Part shown: positions 16,639 through 24,745 of the stretch, in pieces
How positions within the stretch are numbered: the stretch's first letter is position 1
Layout: each line of letters begins with the position of its first letter
Source: an uncultured Campylobacter sp.
GTDB lineage: Bacteria > Campylobacterota > Campylobacteria > Campylobacterales > Campylobacteraceae
Length of the DNA stretch: 31,768 bases
NCBI GenBank assembly: GCA_937990735.1
Contig: CALKQT010000025.1
Span: forward strand, 1 to 31,768
Direction: 5' to 3'
Position numbers and translations under genes: made by a program
Notes under the pieces: generated by a model
What the model was told of the DNA's origin: nothing
Databases searched by the model: none
What the model saw: the letters and a program-made list of their open reading frames with translations, nothing else

Positions 16639-17232
16639 TTGAAGGTTTTGTTTCTAGCGATTTTAGCGGTGTTTTTGAGCGCGAGTGCGGTGCTTTTGAG
16701 CTCGTGCGCGGCTCCGCTGGCGCCTGCGGGCAACGCGCTTAGCGTATACGACATCTACTCCGTAGCGCGCGACCGCCGCAGCGTGAGCGAGGTCGCTAGC
16801 GACAAGCTCATCCAGACTAAAATCCAAAGCAAAATTCTATTTACCAAAGGCCTTAGCAGCTGGGATCTGGAGGTCGAGTGCTTCTACGGCGAGGTCTATC
16901 TCATCGGGCTACTGGATAGCGAAGCGATGCGCGAGCCGCTACTTGCTTTAGCTAGACAAACCGAAGGCGTGCAGCGCGTGCATACCTATCTGCGCATCAA
17001 AAAGCCCGAATATCCGTGCAATTCGTTTGAAATTTTTACAAATTTAAAGAAAAATCTCTTTTCCGACACCGACGTTTCGGGTACTGCGGTGCGCGTGGCG
17101 ATCGTGGGCTGCGACGTGGTGTTTAGTGGCGTGGTGAGCGACATCGAGCACGAAAAGCACGCGATCTGGTACGCGACGCACGCGCCGGGAGTTCAGGATG
17201 TGTATTCGTTCCTGCGCGTGGTGAAAGAGTAG
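16639..17232 (+). CDS. BON-domain lipoprotein
   Basis: This is a predicted envelope lipoprotein of 197 residues. The start is TTG at 16639, with GGAGAGGG just upstream; an in-frame TTG at 16618 would add seven residues and has no ribosome site. The signal peptide MKVLFLAILAVFLSASAVLL ends in lipobox LSSC, followed by a proline- and alanine-containing linker. Two BON-like modules follow: about 55-120 (LIQTKIQSKILFTKGL, CFYGEVYLIGLL, GVQRVHTYL) and about 125-195 (VAIVGCDVVFSGVV, APGVQDVYSFLRV). BON proteins such as YraP/DolP and OsmY bind phospholipid or support outer-membrane integrity. The gene is solitary, bounded by non-coding DNA. Confidence 0.87.
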   Translation: MKVLFLAILAVFLSASAVLLSSCAAPLAPAGNALSVYDIYSVARDRRSVSEVASDKLIQTKIQSKILFTKGLSSWDLEVECFYGEVYLIGLLDSEAMREPLLALARQTEGVQRVHTYLRIKKPEYPCNSFEIFTNLKKNLFSDTDVSGTAVRVAIVGCDVVFSGVVSDIEHEKHAIWYATHAPGVQDVYSFLRVVKE

Positions 17233-17745
17233 GGCTGTTAAATTTGATCGCTTCGGTACGGCAAATTTAACCGCTTGGGTCGAGCTAAATTTAAAAAGAT
17301 ACGCGCTCGGTTCATTCGGTTTGCTTGCGGGGCGATCGACGTGCATGAAATTAAAATTTTATCGGCACGCAAGATAGCTGGGAATTTTAAAATTTGGCTC
17401 ACGAGCGCGAGCATTAAGTAAATTTAAAGCTGCCTCAGACGATAATTTCGCAGATGAAATTTACGCCGCAAGCGCCCGCCGTATTAAAACGCTAGGCGCC
17501 GATAAAAAGCGCGCTGCGTTTCAAAAGCGGCCGCAAGCGAGCAAAAAAAGCGCTAAATTTAAAGCGAGCTGCCGAGTTAAATTTAAACGTCGCAACCGCA
17601 CGCATTGCGAGTGAAAATGAGCTAAATTTAAAGTCGTGCCGCCGTTATCGGTAAAATTTTAGCGCCACGGCGCGGGAGTTTGCATCAAAATAGATAATTA
17701 AAATGCCCAAGAGGGCGTAAAATTCAATAAATTTAAGGAGAGAAA
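17233..17745. other. 513 bp gap upstream of upp with repeated GCTAAATTTAAA words
   Basis: No gene is seen. The word gctaaatttaaa recurs near 17284, 17552 and 17618, with close relatives at 17265, 17415 and 17575, and some copies are followed by similar GC-rich text (gcgagctgccg, gtcgtgccgcc). GATAAT at 17693-17698 is a weak -10 candidate for upp. The leader would then contain a small hairpin, GCCC-AAGA-GGGC (17705-17716), before the AAGGAGAG ribosome site. These regulatory readings are tentative. Confidence 0.5.
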
Positions 17746-18414
17746 ATGAGCCAAAGCCAAAAATGTACGCACCAAACCGCGTGCGAGCTGCCTAACGTGA
17801 GGCTGATCAAGCACCCGCTAATCGAGCATAAGCTCACGATCTTGCGGGATCGGGGGACTGATCCGTTTCAGTTTCGCATGCTCGTCGATGAGATCAGCTA
17901 CCTGATGATGTTTGAGGCGACGCGCGATCTGGCGCTGCGGGAGGTGAGCGTGCACACGCCCGTGGCGCAAACCAGCGCGTATAAGCTCGCCACAAAGATC
18001 ATGATCTGCCCGATTTTGCGCGCCGCGCTGGGGATGCTAGATAGCGTATTTAAGCTCATGCCCGATGCTAGCGTTGGATTTTTAGGCTTTCAGCGCGACG
18101 AAAAGACCGCGCAGGCGGAGTTTTTTTACGCCAAACTGCCCGCAGACGCCGCAGAGCGCACCGCAATCATCATCGATCCGATGTTTGCGACCGGCGGCAC
18201 GGCGATCGATGCGGTGAAATTTCTGCTGCAAAACGGCGTCAAAAAGATCAAATTTATCTCCATCATCGCAGCGCCCGAGGGACTTCATAGATTTAGCGAG
18301 ATCTACCCGCAGGTCGAGGTTTTTACCGCGGCGATCGACGAGAGATTAAACGAGCAAAAATATATCGTGCCGGGCCTCGGAGACGCGGGAGATAGGGTGT
18401 TTAATACGCTGTGA
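17746..18414 (+). CDS. upp: Uracil phosphoribosyltransferase
   Basis: This cytoplasmic pyrimidine-salvage enzyme converts uracil and PRPP to UMP. The 222-residue product shows NVRLIKHPLIEHKLTILRD, the family entry motif, VHTPVAQT, ICPILRAALGM, the PRPP loop IIIDPMFATGGTAIDA with Asp144, and the uracil-binding C-terminus YIVPGLGDAGDRVFNTL. The N-terminus is about 15 residues longer than usual (MSQSQKCTHQTACELP), with the ATG chosen because AAGGAGAG precedes it; no later Met or good ribosome site offers a shorter form. It is solitary between two repeat-rich gaps. Confidence 0.95.
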   Translation: MSQSQKCTHQTACELPNVRLIKHPLIEHKLTILRDRGTDPFQFRMLVDEISYLMMFEATRDLALREVSVHTPVAQTSAYKLATKIMICPILRAALGMLDSVFKLMPDASVGFLGFQRDEKTAQAEFFYAKLPADAAERTAIIIDPMFATGGTAIDAVKFLLQNGVKKIKFISIIAAPEGLHRFSEIYPQVEVFTAAIDERLNEQKYIVPGLGDAGDRVFNTL

Positions 18415-18984
18415 GTTTACGCGGCGAAGGGCTTTGCGCTGCGTTAAATTTGCGCGGACAGCATTTTATGCGGCGATAAATTGATCGGCAGCAAGCTTTA
18501 CCGGCAATGGAATTTTACGCGACGCGAAATCTATTTATAAATATGCGGGTTGCGGCGACGCGGAATTTCATTGCGGCAATAAATTCGGTAGGGCGCGTAT
18601 TTTTTACGGCGCGCGCAATACGTAGTGAAATTTTAAATTTCGCAGCGCCGTAAATTTGATGCGCTTTAAAATTTTAACTCGTCGTGGAATTTGCGGTATT
18701 TTGAAATTTATCAAATAAAATTTGAGCTCCGCGATGTATAAAACACGACGGCAGAGCGTAATCGAAATTTCAAATTTTAGCCCGCTACAAAATATTACGC
18801 AACGTCCGCACTGCAAAAATTTACAAATCGTAAAATTTTACAAAAATCGTGCGGCAAAATTCTTACCAAGCAATCTGATAAAGAAGCAGGGCGGCGCACC
18901 AGGCGTACGCGAGGAGTAAAATTCTTACTCAAATGATCCGCCCGCGCTAAAATGAAATTTCAAATTTAGTGAGCAAAATTTCGC
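18415..18984. repeat. 570 bp convergent gap holding an AATT array
   Basis: This gap lies between convergent upp and the helicase. AATT-type words occur at 18445, 18462, 18476, 18494, 18510, 18526, 18563, 18579, 18599, 18627, 18635, 18651, 18667, 18687 and 18703, mostly 14-20 bp apart. GAAATTTTAAATTTC near 18627-18641 is palindromic. The short open frames here have no support. No clear terminator for either flanking gene is visible. Confidence 0.6.
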
Positions 18985-21012
18985 CTACTTCACCAGCCCC
19001 GCTTCCCTTAAAAAGCAGCTCGGCTCGTAGCTAACTTTTCTGATCTTATCAAATTTCGCGTAGCTTAGCACCAGCTCGTCGCGTGCCCTAGTAACCGCCA
19101 CGTAAAACAGCCGCCGCTCCTCCTCCAAGCTGCCTCCCATCGCCATTAGCTTGAGGTTCGGGAAGCGGTTTTGCGCCATATCAATGAGATAGACGTTGCA
19201 AAACTCAAGCCCCTTGCTTGCGTGCACGCTGAGCAGATTTACCCCCTCGCCCTCGCTCATCTCCTTTGCGCCCAGAGTTATGAAATTATAAAAGCTCTGC
19301 GGATCCGCGTATTTACCGGCGATCTGCTCTAAAATGCCGCATTTATCGTAGATGCGGGAGATCTCGTCCTTTTTGCGCTCATCGTCTATCTTGCCGTTTT
19401 TTAGCGTCGCGCGTTTTGTCGCGATGAAATCCGCCACAAGCGCGAAAAGACGCGAGTTTTTGATCTGCGAGATTAGCGTGGCGGACCTCGCGGCTGAGCC
19501 GCTTTTTTTAAAAATTTTATAAATTTCGTGCAAAAATACGGCGCCGCCCTCGGTGATTTTATTGTGTTTTAGCACCGGATGCGAGCGAAAAAACTCGTCA
19601 AATTCCAAAGCCTCAAAGCGCGATACTGAGCCGATGATATCCACATCGTCAAAAAGTCCGAGCTGATAGTTTTTTCTCTTTTTTTCAAAAATTTTAACGC
19701 TCTCGTCGGGGCGCAAAAGCCCTGCGTGAATGTTTCCGTGCCCAAGCGCGATCAGCGCGTCGAAAAGCTCCTTACTTAGCGCGCTACCGACGCCTTTTGC
19801 GTATTCGCACGTGCTCATAAAGGCCATCATATCTTTTGGGTTTATTATCATCGCGAAGATGTCCGTAAAGGCCTTGATCTCGCGACTTTCAAAAAAGCTC
19901 ACGCCGCCTTTTCGCTTCGCGCCGATACCGAGCTCCTTAAGCGCGACCTCGACGCCGTCGGCGCTAGAGTTGTTGCGAAAGATGACGGCGATCTTTTCGC
20001 GCAGAGTGCTGCTTTGCGCGATCTGTGTGGCTACGTGGGCGTATTGTGCCGCCGTATCGTCGTAAACATGCAGCCTAGGCGCGCTAAATTTTCCCTCGCG
20101 GCCCACGATCAGCTTCTTTTCGTAAAGGCGCGGATTGTTCGCGATGACGCGATTTGCAAGCGCCAAAATCGCCGAGCTTGAGCGGTAGTTGATATTCAGC
20201 GCGTAAATTTTAGCGTCCGCAAAGCGCTTGCCGAAGCTGCCGATGATGTCGATATTCGCGCCGTTGAAAGCATAGATGCTCTGATCGAAATCGCCGACGC
20301 AAAAAAGACTTTTCGTCGCGAAGGCATCGATGAGGCTTCCTTGCAGCGAGTTCGTGTCCTGATACTCGTCCACTAAAATTTCATCAAACCGCAGCGGCGC
20401 GCCCTTTTGCAGCTCTCGGCGCATCTTTAGCAATACGTCGTTAAAATCGGCGTAATTAAATTTCGCCTTTTCCTCCTCGAACTCGCGCAAAATATCTGCG
20501 TAAATTTCGGCAAATTCCGCCTGATCCTCGTATTTTTTGCTAAACCAAGTCCCAAAATCCGCGCTCATCTCCTTGTTTTGATACAGCGAGTACACGTCGT
20601 ACAAATATGCCCCGCCGTAGGGGCGCGCGTCGCTTACGTGATAAAATTTGCGCCTTTCTACGAGGCTTTTTAGCAGGGTTTTTAGCTCGGCGGGCTGCTT
20701 TAGGATCACGCCTTTGCCCAGCTCGCGAAGTAGGGCGTAGGATACGGCGTGGAAGGTGCCCGCGACGATTGCGGAGGTGATTTTTTTATCAAAATGCCGC
20801 TGCAAGCGCGCTATCATCTCGCTCGCGGCCTTGTTCGTAAAAGTAAGAAGCAAAATTTTTCTAGGGCTCGTGCCGAGATTTAGCAGATGAGCGATGCGCG
20901 CGACGATGGTGCTGGTTTTGCCCGTGCCTGCGCTTGCAATTACTAGATTGTGCCCCGCAGGAGCGGTTGCGGCGGCGTATTGTTCGGTGTTTAGCTTAGC
21001 TAGAGCGTCCAA
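18985..21012 (-). CDS. ATP-dependent DNA helicase, UvrD/Rep family
   Basis: This superfamily 1A 3'-5' helicase of 675 residues probably acts in repair or replication restart. It has a Q-motif (LNTEQYAAATAP), Walker A ASAGTGKTSTIVAR, motif Ia TFTNKAASEM, Walker B ILVDEYQDTN, motif III GDFDQSIYAFNGA, motif IV NINYRSSSAIL, motif V LLSVHASKGLEF and motif VI EEERRLFYVAVTRAR. The TTG at 21012 was chosen as start: AAAGGAA lies just upstream, whereas the in-frame ATG at 21039 falls inside the TATAAT -10 box. The protein then begins MDALAKLNTEQ, as in relatives. It is divergent from pbpC. Assignment to Rep, PcrA or UvrD proper is uncertain. Confidence 0.92.
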   Translation of the reverse strand: MDALAKLNTEQYAAATAPAGHNLVIASAGTGKTSTIVARIAHLLNLGTSPRKILLLTFTNKAASEMIARLQRHFDKKITSAIVAGTFHAVSYALLRELGKGVILKQPAELKTLLKSLVERRKFYHVSDARPYGGAYLYDVYSLYQNKEMSADFGTWFSKKYEDQAEFAEIYADILREFEEEKAKFNYADFNDVLLKMRRELQKGAPLRFDEILVDEYQDTNSLQGSLIDAFATKSLFCVGDFDQSIYAFNGANIDIIGSFGKRFADAKIYALNINYRSSSAILALANRVIANNPRLYEKKLIVGREGKFSAPRLHVYDDTAAQYAHVATQIAQSSTLREKIAVIFRNNSSADGVEVALKELGIGAKRKGGVSFFESREIKAFTDIFAMIINPKDMMAFMSTCEYAKGVGSALSKELFDALIALGHGNIHAGLLRPDESVKIFEKKRKNYQLGLFDDVDIIGSVSRFEALEFDEFFRSHPVLKHNKITEGGAVFLHEIYKIFKKSGSAARSATLISQIKNSRLFALVADFIATKRATLKNGKIDDERKKDEISRIYDKCGILEQIAGKYADPQSFYNFITLGAKEMSEGEGVNLLSVHASKGLEFCNVYLIDMAQNRFPNLKLMAMGGSLEEERRLFYVAVTRARDELVLSYAKFDKIRKVSYEPSCFLREAGLVK

Positions 21013-21037
21013 GATTATTCCTTTGCAAAAAGGCGCC

Positions 21038-21043
21038 ATTATA
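21038..21043 (-). promoter_or_regulatory. -10 box (TATAAT) of the helicase gene
   Basis: On the minus strand the sequence reads GGCTATAATGG. Transcription would start near 21031, about 19 bases before the TTG start, with AAAGGAA in between. The box contains the upstream in-frame ATG, which argues against that ATG being the start codon. Confidence 0.65.
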
Positions 21044-21068
21044 GCCTAAAATCATTAAAATTCTTTGA

Positions 21069-21074
21069 TATAAT
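21069..21074 (+). promoter_or_regulatory. -10 box (TATAAT) of pbpC, implying a leaderless or near-leaderless mRNA
   Basis: TTTGATATAATTGCGCG precedes the ATG at 21081. A start site six to eight bases after the box would fall on or beside the ATG itself. No ribosome-binding sequence is present between the box and the ATG. Confidence 0.6.
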
Positions 21075-21080
21075 TGCGCG

Positions 21081-24000
21081 ATGAAATTTTTAAAATTTAT
21101 GTTAAAAATCGCGCTATTTTGCGCATTTGTATTCGCTCTGTTTTTGATCTTAGACGCGCTTTATCCGCTAAATTTGGATATGCTAAACAAGCAGAAGAGT
21201 AAAATTTTATATGACCGAAACGGCGAAATTTTAAATATGCAGATCAGCGACGATCAAATTTGGCGCTTTTACGCGAGCGCGGACGAGATACCGCCGCGGC
21301 TGAAACAAAGCGCGATCTACTTCGAGGATCGCTATTTTTACTACCATTTCGGCGTCAATCCAGCCTCGATCCTGCGCGCGGCTACGTATAATTTTACGCA
21401 AAATTTTACTAAAAAAAGCGAGGGCAACGTCGAGCGCGTCGGAGCTTCGACGATTACGATGCAGGTCGCGCGTATGATGCGCCCCAAACAGCGCAGCTAC
21501 AAGAACAAAATCATCGAAATTTTCAACGCCTTTCAGCTGGAGTGGCACTTCAGCAAGGATGAAATTTTAGGAATGTATTTCAACCTCGCCCCATACGGCG
21601 GCAATATCGAGGGGGTCAAAACCGCGGCGTATTTTTATTTCAAAAAGGACCTGCGCGAGCTTAGTAACGCTCAAATCGCTCTTCTTAGCGTGATCCCGAA
21701 AAACCCGAACAAAAATCGCCTAGACCGCAGATCAAACATCAACGCGCTTAAAAACCGCCTAATTTCGCAGCTGCGAGAGGGCGGCGTGATCTCGCAAAGC
21801 GAGTACGAGCGCGCGCTTGCGGAGCCGTTTTCGCCCAGACGCTATGCAGCTCCCAATTATGCGCCGCATTATGCGCTGTTAGCGTTTAGCAATTATAAAA
21901 TGCAAAATTTTACCGCCAAAGATGACGTAAATTTCACTCAAAATTTAGAGCAGGGCGGCGCGCCCGGCGGAGCAGCGGGGCAAGCAGGCTCGTCTGCGCA
22001 CGGAGCCGCGGCGGCAGAGTTAAATTTTTCGGACGCGGCTGGTGCCGAATCAAATTTTACAGTTGTGGCGAAGGTTGGGGCGAATTTATCTAGCGCCGCA
22101 AACGCGCAGGCGGGGGTGGATTTGAAAGAAATGAATCCCAAAGAGGCGGATTCTAAAACTAATGCGCCGAAGAGTTTAAATTTAAACGAACAAACGAGCT
22201 TAAATTTAAACGAGCGCGAAGTCGCAGAATCACAGACTGGCGTAAAACCGAATGAATCAAAAAGCGTAAAACAAAATGAACGAGAGGGCGCAAATTTGGA
22301 TGAGAGGCAAGATTTAATTAATGCCGCCCGCCCGTCGCAAAATACTCAAAGTCTAAATTTAAACGAGCAACGAGGCGCTGCGCGTTTGCCGCAAAATTTT
22401 AGCGCAGATACAAATTCATATAAATCACAAACCGAGTATTCGCCGCAAAATCCGAGTGCGGATATAAATTTAAACAAGCGGCAGAATGTCGCCGACACCG
22501 CACATCCGCACCAAGAGCCGCAAAATTCGAAAAAGCTAAATTTAAACGATCGACAAGATACCGCACATTTACCGCAAAATCCGCAGGCAGATACAAACTC
22601 TGGCGAGCGGTCGCGTGTAAATTTTATTGCGCAGACAAATTCCGCTTCAGGCGCTAGGGCGCAGGTAAATTCCTATTCGGATGCCAAAATGCAGACGGAT
22701 TCTGCTGCAAGCGTCAAATCGCAGGCAAATTCCGCTCCCAACGCCAAGATGCCGCAAAATTTCGCTTTAGCCGCCCAGGCGCAGACAAATTCCTACCTGA
22801 ACGCCAAGACGCAGGAAAATTTCAAAAACTTTAAAGGGAGCTCGCAGCCCAAGGAGCAAACCACGCGAGCGCAGGAGCTTGCGCGCCTAAGCGAGGGTAA
22901 AATTTATTCGAGCTTGGATCTGAAAACTCAGATCGCGCTTGAAAATTTCTTAAAAGACGAAATTCTTGAGCTTCGCAGCAAGGGGGTGCGAAACGGCGCA
23001 GCCGTGCTGATCGACAACGAAAGCATGAGCGTGATCGCCTACGTCGGCAGCCACGATTTTAGCGCTAATGAGGGGCAAAACGACGGCGTGCGCTCGCAAA
23101 AAAACGTAGGCTCGACGCTCAAGCCCTTCATCTACGCCAAGGCCCTTGAGCACGGGCTCATCACCCCTTCAAAGAAGCTGATCGACGCGCCGATAACCTT
23201 CGCGGGCTACGTGCCGCGCAACTACAATCAGGGGTTTTTGGGTGCGGTGAGTGCGACCGACGCGCTAAGTCTGAGCCTGAATATCCCCGCGGTGAAGCTA
23301 AATTTGATGCTTGGTGACGACGGGCTGTATGAGATGCTATCAAACGTGCATCTGGCGGAGTTTAGCAAGGATTATTACGGCGCAGGTATCGCTCTGGGAA
23401 GCATTTCGATGAGCCTAATGGATCTTACTCGCCTTTACAGCGCGTTTGCAAACGGCGGAAAGCTACGAAAGCTCGAAATAGCGGGCGTAAAGATCGGCGA
23501 CGATGCTAAAATTTTAACCCCGCAGAGCGCTTACATCGTAACGCAGATGCTAAGAAACGCGCCGCGCTCCTACCTCGGCTCGGTGTGGCAAAATACCCTA
23601 AACGCGCCGCCTCTGATGTTTAAAACGGGCACGAGCGCCGATGCGCGCGATCTCTACACCGTCGCTCTGACGCCGAAATTTACTCTCGGCGTCTGGCTGG
23701 GAAATTTCGACGGCTCCAAGACCAGGGATCTTAGCGGCGGCGTAAGTGCGGCAAAAGTCGCGTTTAATATGTTTGCCTTCCTCGATAAATCGGGCATGCT
23801 GGGCGAGGCGGAGTTTGCGCGTCCTGCGGGCGTGAGCTTGCGGCGGGTATGCACCGACGCGTACCGCGAAAAGGAGTGCGCGCAAAGTGCCGACGATCTT
23901 ACGATCGATGGGGTTGAGCCCAACGAGGAGTGCGAAATTTACGGCACGAGTGAGCTTTTTTATCTGCTAAAACACGGGCTGGTCGATCCGCAAAAGGTAC

Positions 24001-24698
24001 GCGCAGGAAGGTGTGCGGCTAAATTTGCCGCCGTAAAGCCCGTGTTAAACGACATCAACGCCAAAACCTACGAGACCGGCGCGGACGGCTTTTTGCGGCT
24101 TAAGGTGCAATGTACGGCGGTTTTTGGCGAGCGGGTATATATCAGACTAAGCGGCGGTTCGCGGGAGTTTATAGCGCTAAATTCCATTGCGTTTACAGGG
24201 GAGAATTCCGCGGATTTGGATTCCGAGCATTCTAGTGCGGCGCAGCAAGATAATTTAAAGCAAAATTTTGCAGAACAGAATTCTATAGCACAAAATTCTA
24301 TGCGACAAAATTTAGCGTCGCAGAATTTAAAATCACAAAATCTTACGAAGCAAAATTCTGCGGGATGGAATTTTATAGCTAAAAATCCAGCCATACGGAA
24401 TTTGGCGTCGCAAAATTCTATCTTGCAAAATTCTACAGAGCAAAATTCGGAGGCTCAAGATTTCACAGCGAAAAATTTCACAGATCAAAATTCCTCGCAG
24501 CAAAATTTCACGGCACGCGATTTCACCACGCAAAGCCTAGCGCCTACAAATTCTAAAGTTAAAACGGGAGAATATTTTGCGCGCACTAATGGCGAGGCTT
24601 TTACGCTTAACCTCGGCGCAGGGGATTTTGAGCTTGGCTGTCTGGACGAAAATGCAAATTTCGCTAAAGCAAATTTTAGAGTAAATGAAAGAAAATAA
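21081..24698 (+). CDS. pbpC: Penicillin-binding protein 1C with two repetitive inserts
   Basis: This bifunctional inner-membrane peptidoglycan synthase has 1205 residues, against roughly 770 for a typical PBP1C. Residues 7-28 form the membrane anchor. The GT51 glycosyltransferase follows (about 45-270), with EDRYFYYHFGVNP (catalytic Glu82), GASTITMQVARM and MYFNLAPYGGNIEG. Insert 1 (about 274-600) is N-, Q- and A-rich. The transpeptidase then shows STLK (Ser678, Lys681), SLN (732-734) and KTG (848-850), so it looks active. A PBP1C C-terminal domain follows, broken by insert 2 (about 1056-1160) and resuming at GEYFARTNGEAF. The ATG has a TATAAT 7 bp upstream and no ribosome site. The A2M gene follows, the usual partner of PBP1C. 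Confidence 0.93.
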   Translation: MKFLKFMLKIALFCAFVFALFLILDALYPLNLDMLNKQKSKILYDRNGEILNMQISDDQIWRFYASADEIPPRLKQSAIYFEDRYFYYHFGVNPASILRAATYNFTQNFTKKSEGNVERVGASTITMQVARMMRPKQRSYKNKIIEIFNAFQLEWHFSKDEILGMYFNLAPYGGNIEGVKTAAYFYFKKDLRELSNAQIALLSVIPKNPNKNRLDRRSNINALKNRLISQLREGGVISQSEYERALAEPFSPRRYAAPNYAPHYALLAFSNYKMQNFTAKDDVNFTQNLEQGGAPGGAAGQAGSSAHGAAAAELNFSDAAGAESNFTVVAKVGANLSSAANAQAGVDLKEMNPKEADSKTNAPKSLNLNEQTSLNLNEREVAESQTGVKPNESKSVKQNEREGANLDERQDLINAARPSQNTQSLNLNEQRGAARLPQNFSADTNSYKSQTEYSPQNPSADINLNKRQNVADTAHPHQEPQNSKKLNLNDRQDTAHLPQNPQADTNSGERSRVNFIAQTNSASGARAQVNSYSDAKMQTDSAASVKSQANSAPNAKMPQNFALAAQAQTNSYLNAKTQENFKNFKGSSQPKEQTTRAQELARLSEGKIYSSLDLKTQIALENFLKDEILELRSKGVRNGAAVLIDNESMSVIAYVGSHDFSANEGQNDGVRSQKNVGSTLKPFIYAKALEHGLITPSKKLIDAPITFAGYVPRNYNQGFLGAVSATDALSLSLNIPAVKLNLMLGDDGLYEMLSNVHLAEFSKDYYGAGIALGSISMSLMDLTRLYSAFANGGKLRKLEIAGVKIGDDAKILTPQSAYIVTQMLRNAPRSYLGSVWQNTLNAPPLMFKTGTSADARDLYTVALTPKFTLGVWLGNFDGSKTRDLSGGVSAAKVAFNMFAFLDKSGMLGEAEFARPAGVSLRRVCTDAYREKECAQSADDLTIDGVEPNEECEIYGTSELFYLLKHGLVDPQKVRAGRCAAKFAAVKPVLNDINAKTYETGADGFLRLKVQCTAVFGERVYIRLSGGSREFIALNSIAFTGENSADLDSEHSSAAQQDNLKQNFAEQNSIAQNSMRQNLASQNLKSQNLTKQNSAGWNFIAKNPAIRNLASQNSILQNSTEQNSEAQDFTAKNFTDQNSSQQNFTARDFTTQSLAPTNSKVKTGEYFARTNGEAFTLNLGAGDFELGCLDENANFAKANFRVNERK
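21900..22880 (+). repeat. pbpC insert 1: low-complexity stretch between GT51 and transpeptidase
   Basis: About 325 residues are in frame but unlike any penicillin-binding domain. The first part is Gly- and Ala-rich. The middle (about 22170-22610) repeats LNLNE, LNLNK or LNLND (DNA word aaatttaaacga) with LPQNxxADTNS. The last part is a regular 30 bp tandem array, listed separately. There is no stop codon or frame change across the insert. Confidence 0.8.
22629..22838 (+). repeat. Seven tandem 30 bp units inside pbpC
   Basis: Units begin at 22629, 22659, 22689, 22719, 22749, 22779 and 22809 with an exact 30 bp period. The DNA consensus opens gcgcagacaaattcc and ends in a variable half. The protein consensus is ten residues, approximately A-Q-T-N-S-x-x-x-A-K. 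Copies have diverged mostly outside the CAG-nnn-AAT core. Confidence 0.85.
24261..24560 (+). repeat. Twenty tandem 15 bp units (Q-N-x-x-x) inside pbpC
   Basis: Residues 1061-1160 are twenty pentapeptides. The first position is usually Gln (also Lys, Arg, Trp, Thr), the second Asn (sometimes Asp or Ser) and the third Ser, Phe or Leu, for example QNSIA, QNLAS, QNFTA. The DNA unit is approximately caaaattctnnnnnn. The array splits the C-terminal PBP1C domain. Spacing is exact to the base throughout. Confidence 0.9.
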
Positions 24699-24712
24699 AA
24701 GGTTAATTTGTA

Positions 24713-24718
24713 TATAAT
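24713..24718 (+). promoter_or_regulatory. -10 box (TATAAT) of the alpha-2-macroglobulin gene
   Basis: TTTGTATATAATTTCG lies 15 bases past the pbpC stop. Transcription would start near 24725, ahead of AAAGGA (24735-24740) and the ATG at 24746. The gene could therefore be transcribed independently of pbpC as well as by read-through. Confidence 0.6.
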
Positions 24719-24745
24719 TTCGTAAAATTTTTGCAAAGGAATTTT

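Noticed and set aside
18604..18919. Short frames between upp and the helicase
   Set aside because: They follow the AATT array composition (many K, N, F, I) and lack ribosome sites.
21013..21039. ATG at 21039 as start of the helicase
   Set aside because: It overlaps the TATAAT -10 box, while TTG at 21012 has a good ribosome site and gives the normal N-terminus.
22629..22838. Regular 30 bp repeats as a possible CRISPR array
   Set aside because: Units are directly adjacent without unique spacers, are in frame inside pbpC, and no cas gene is present.
24068..24533. Minus-strand frames with Cys/Phe/Ile-rich periodic text
   Set aside because: They are antisense readings of the 15 bp array in pbpC, without ribosome sites.
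24261..24560. Pentapeptide-repeat (quadrilateral beta-helix) domain in PBP1C
   Set aside because: The five-residue period and central L/F/S with N/D before it look similar, but the i-2 position is mainly Gln instead of the small residue that fold needs, so I do not call it a canonical domain.
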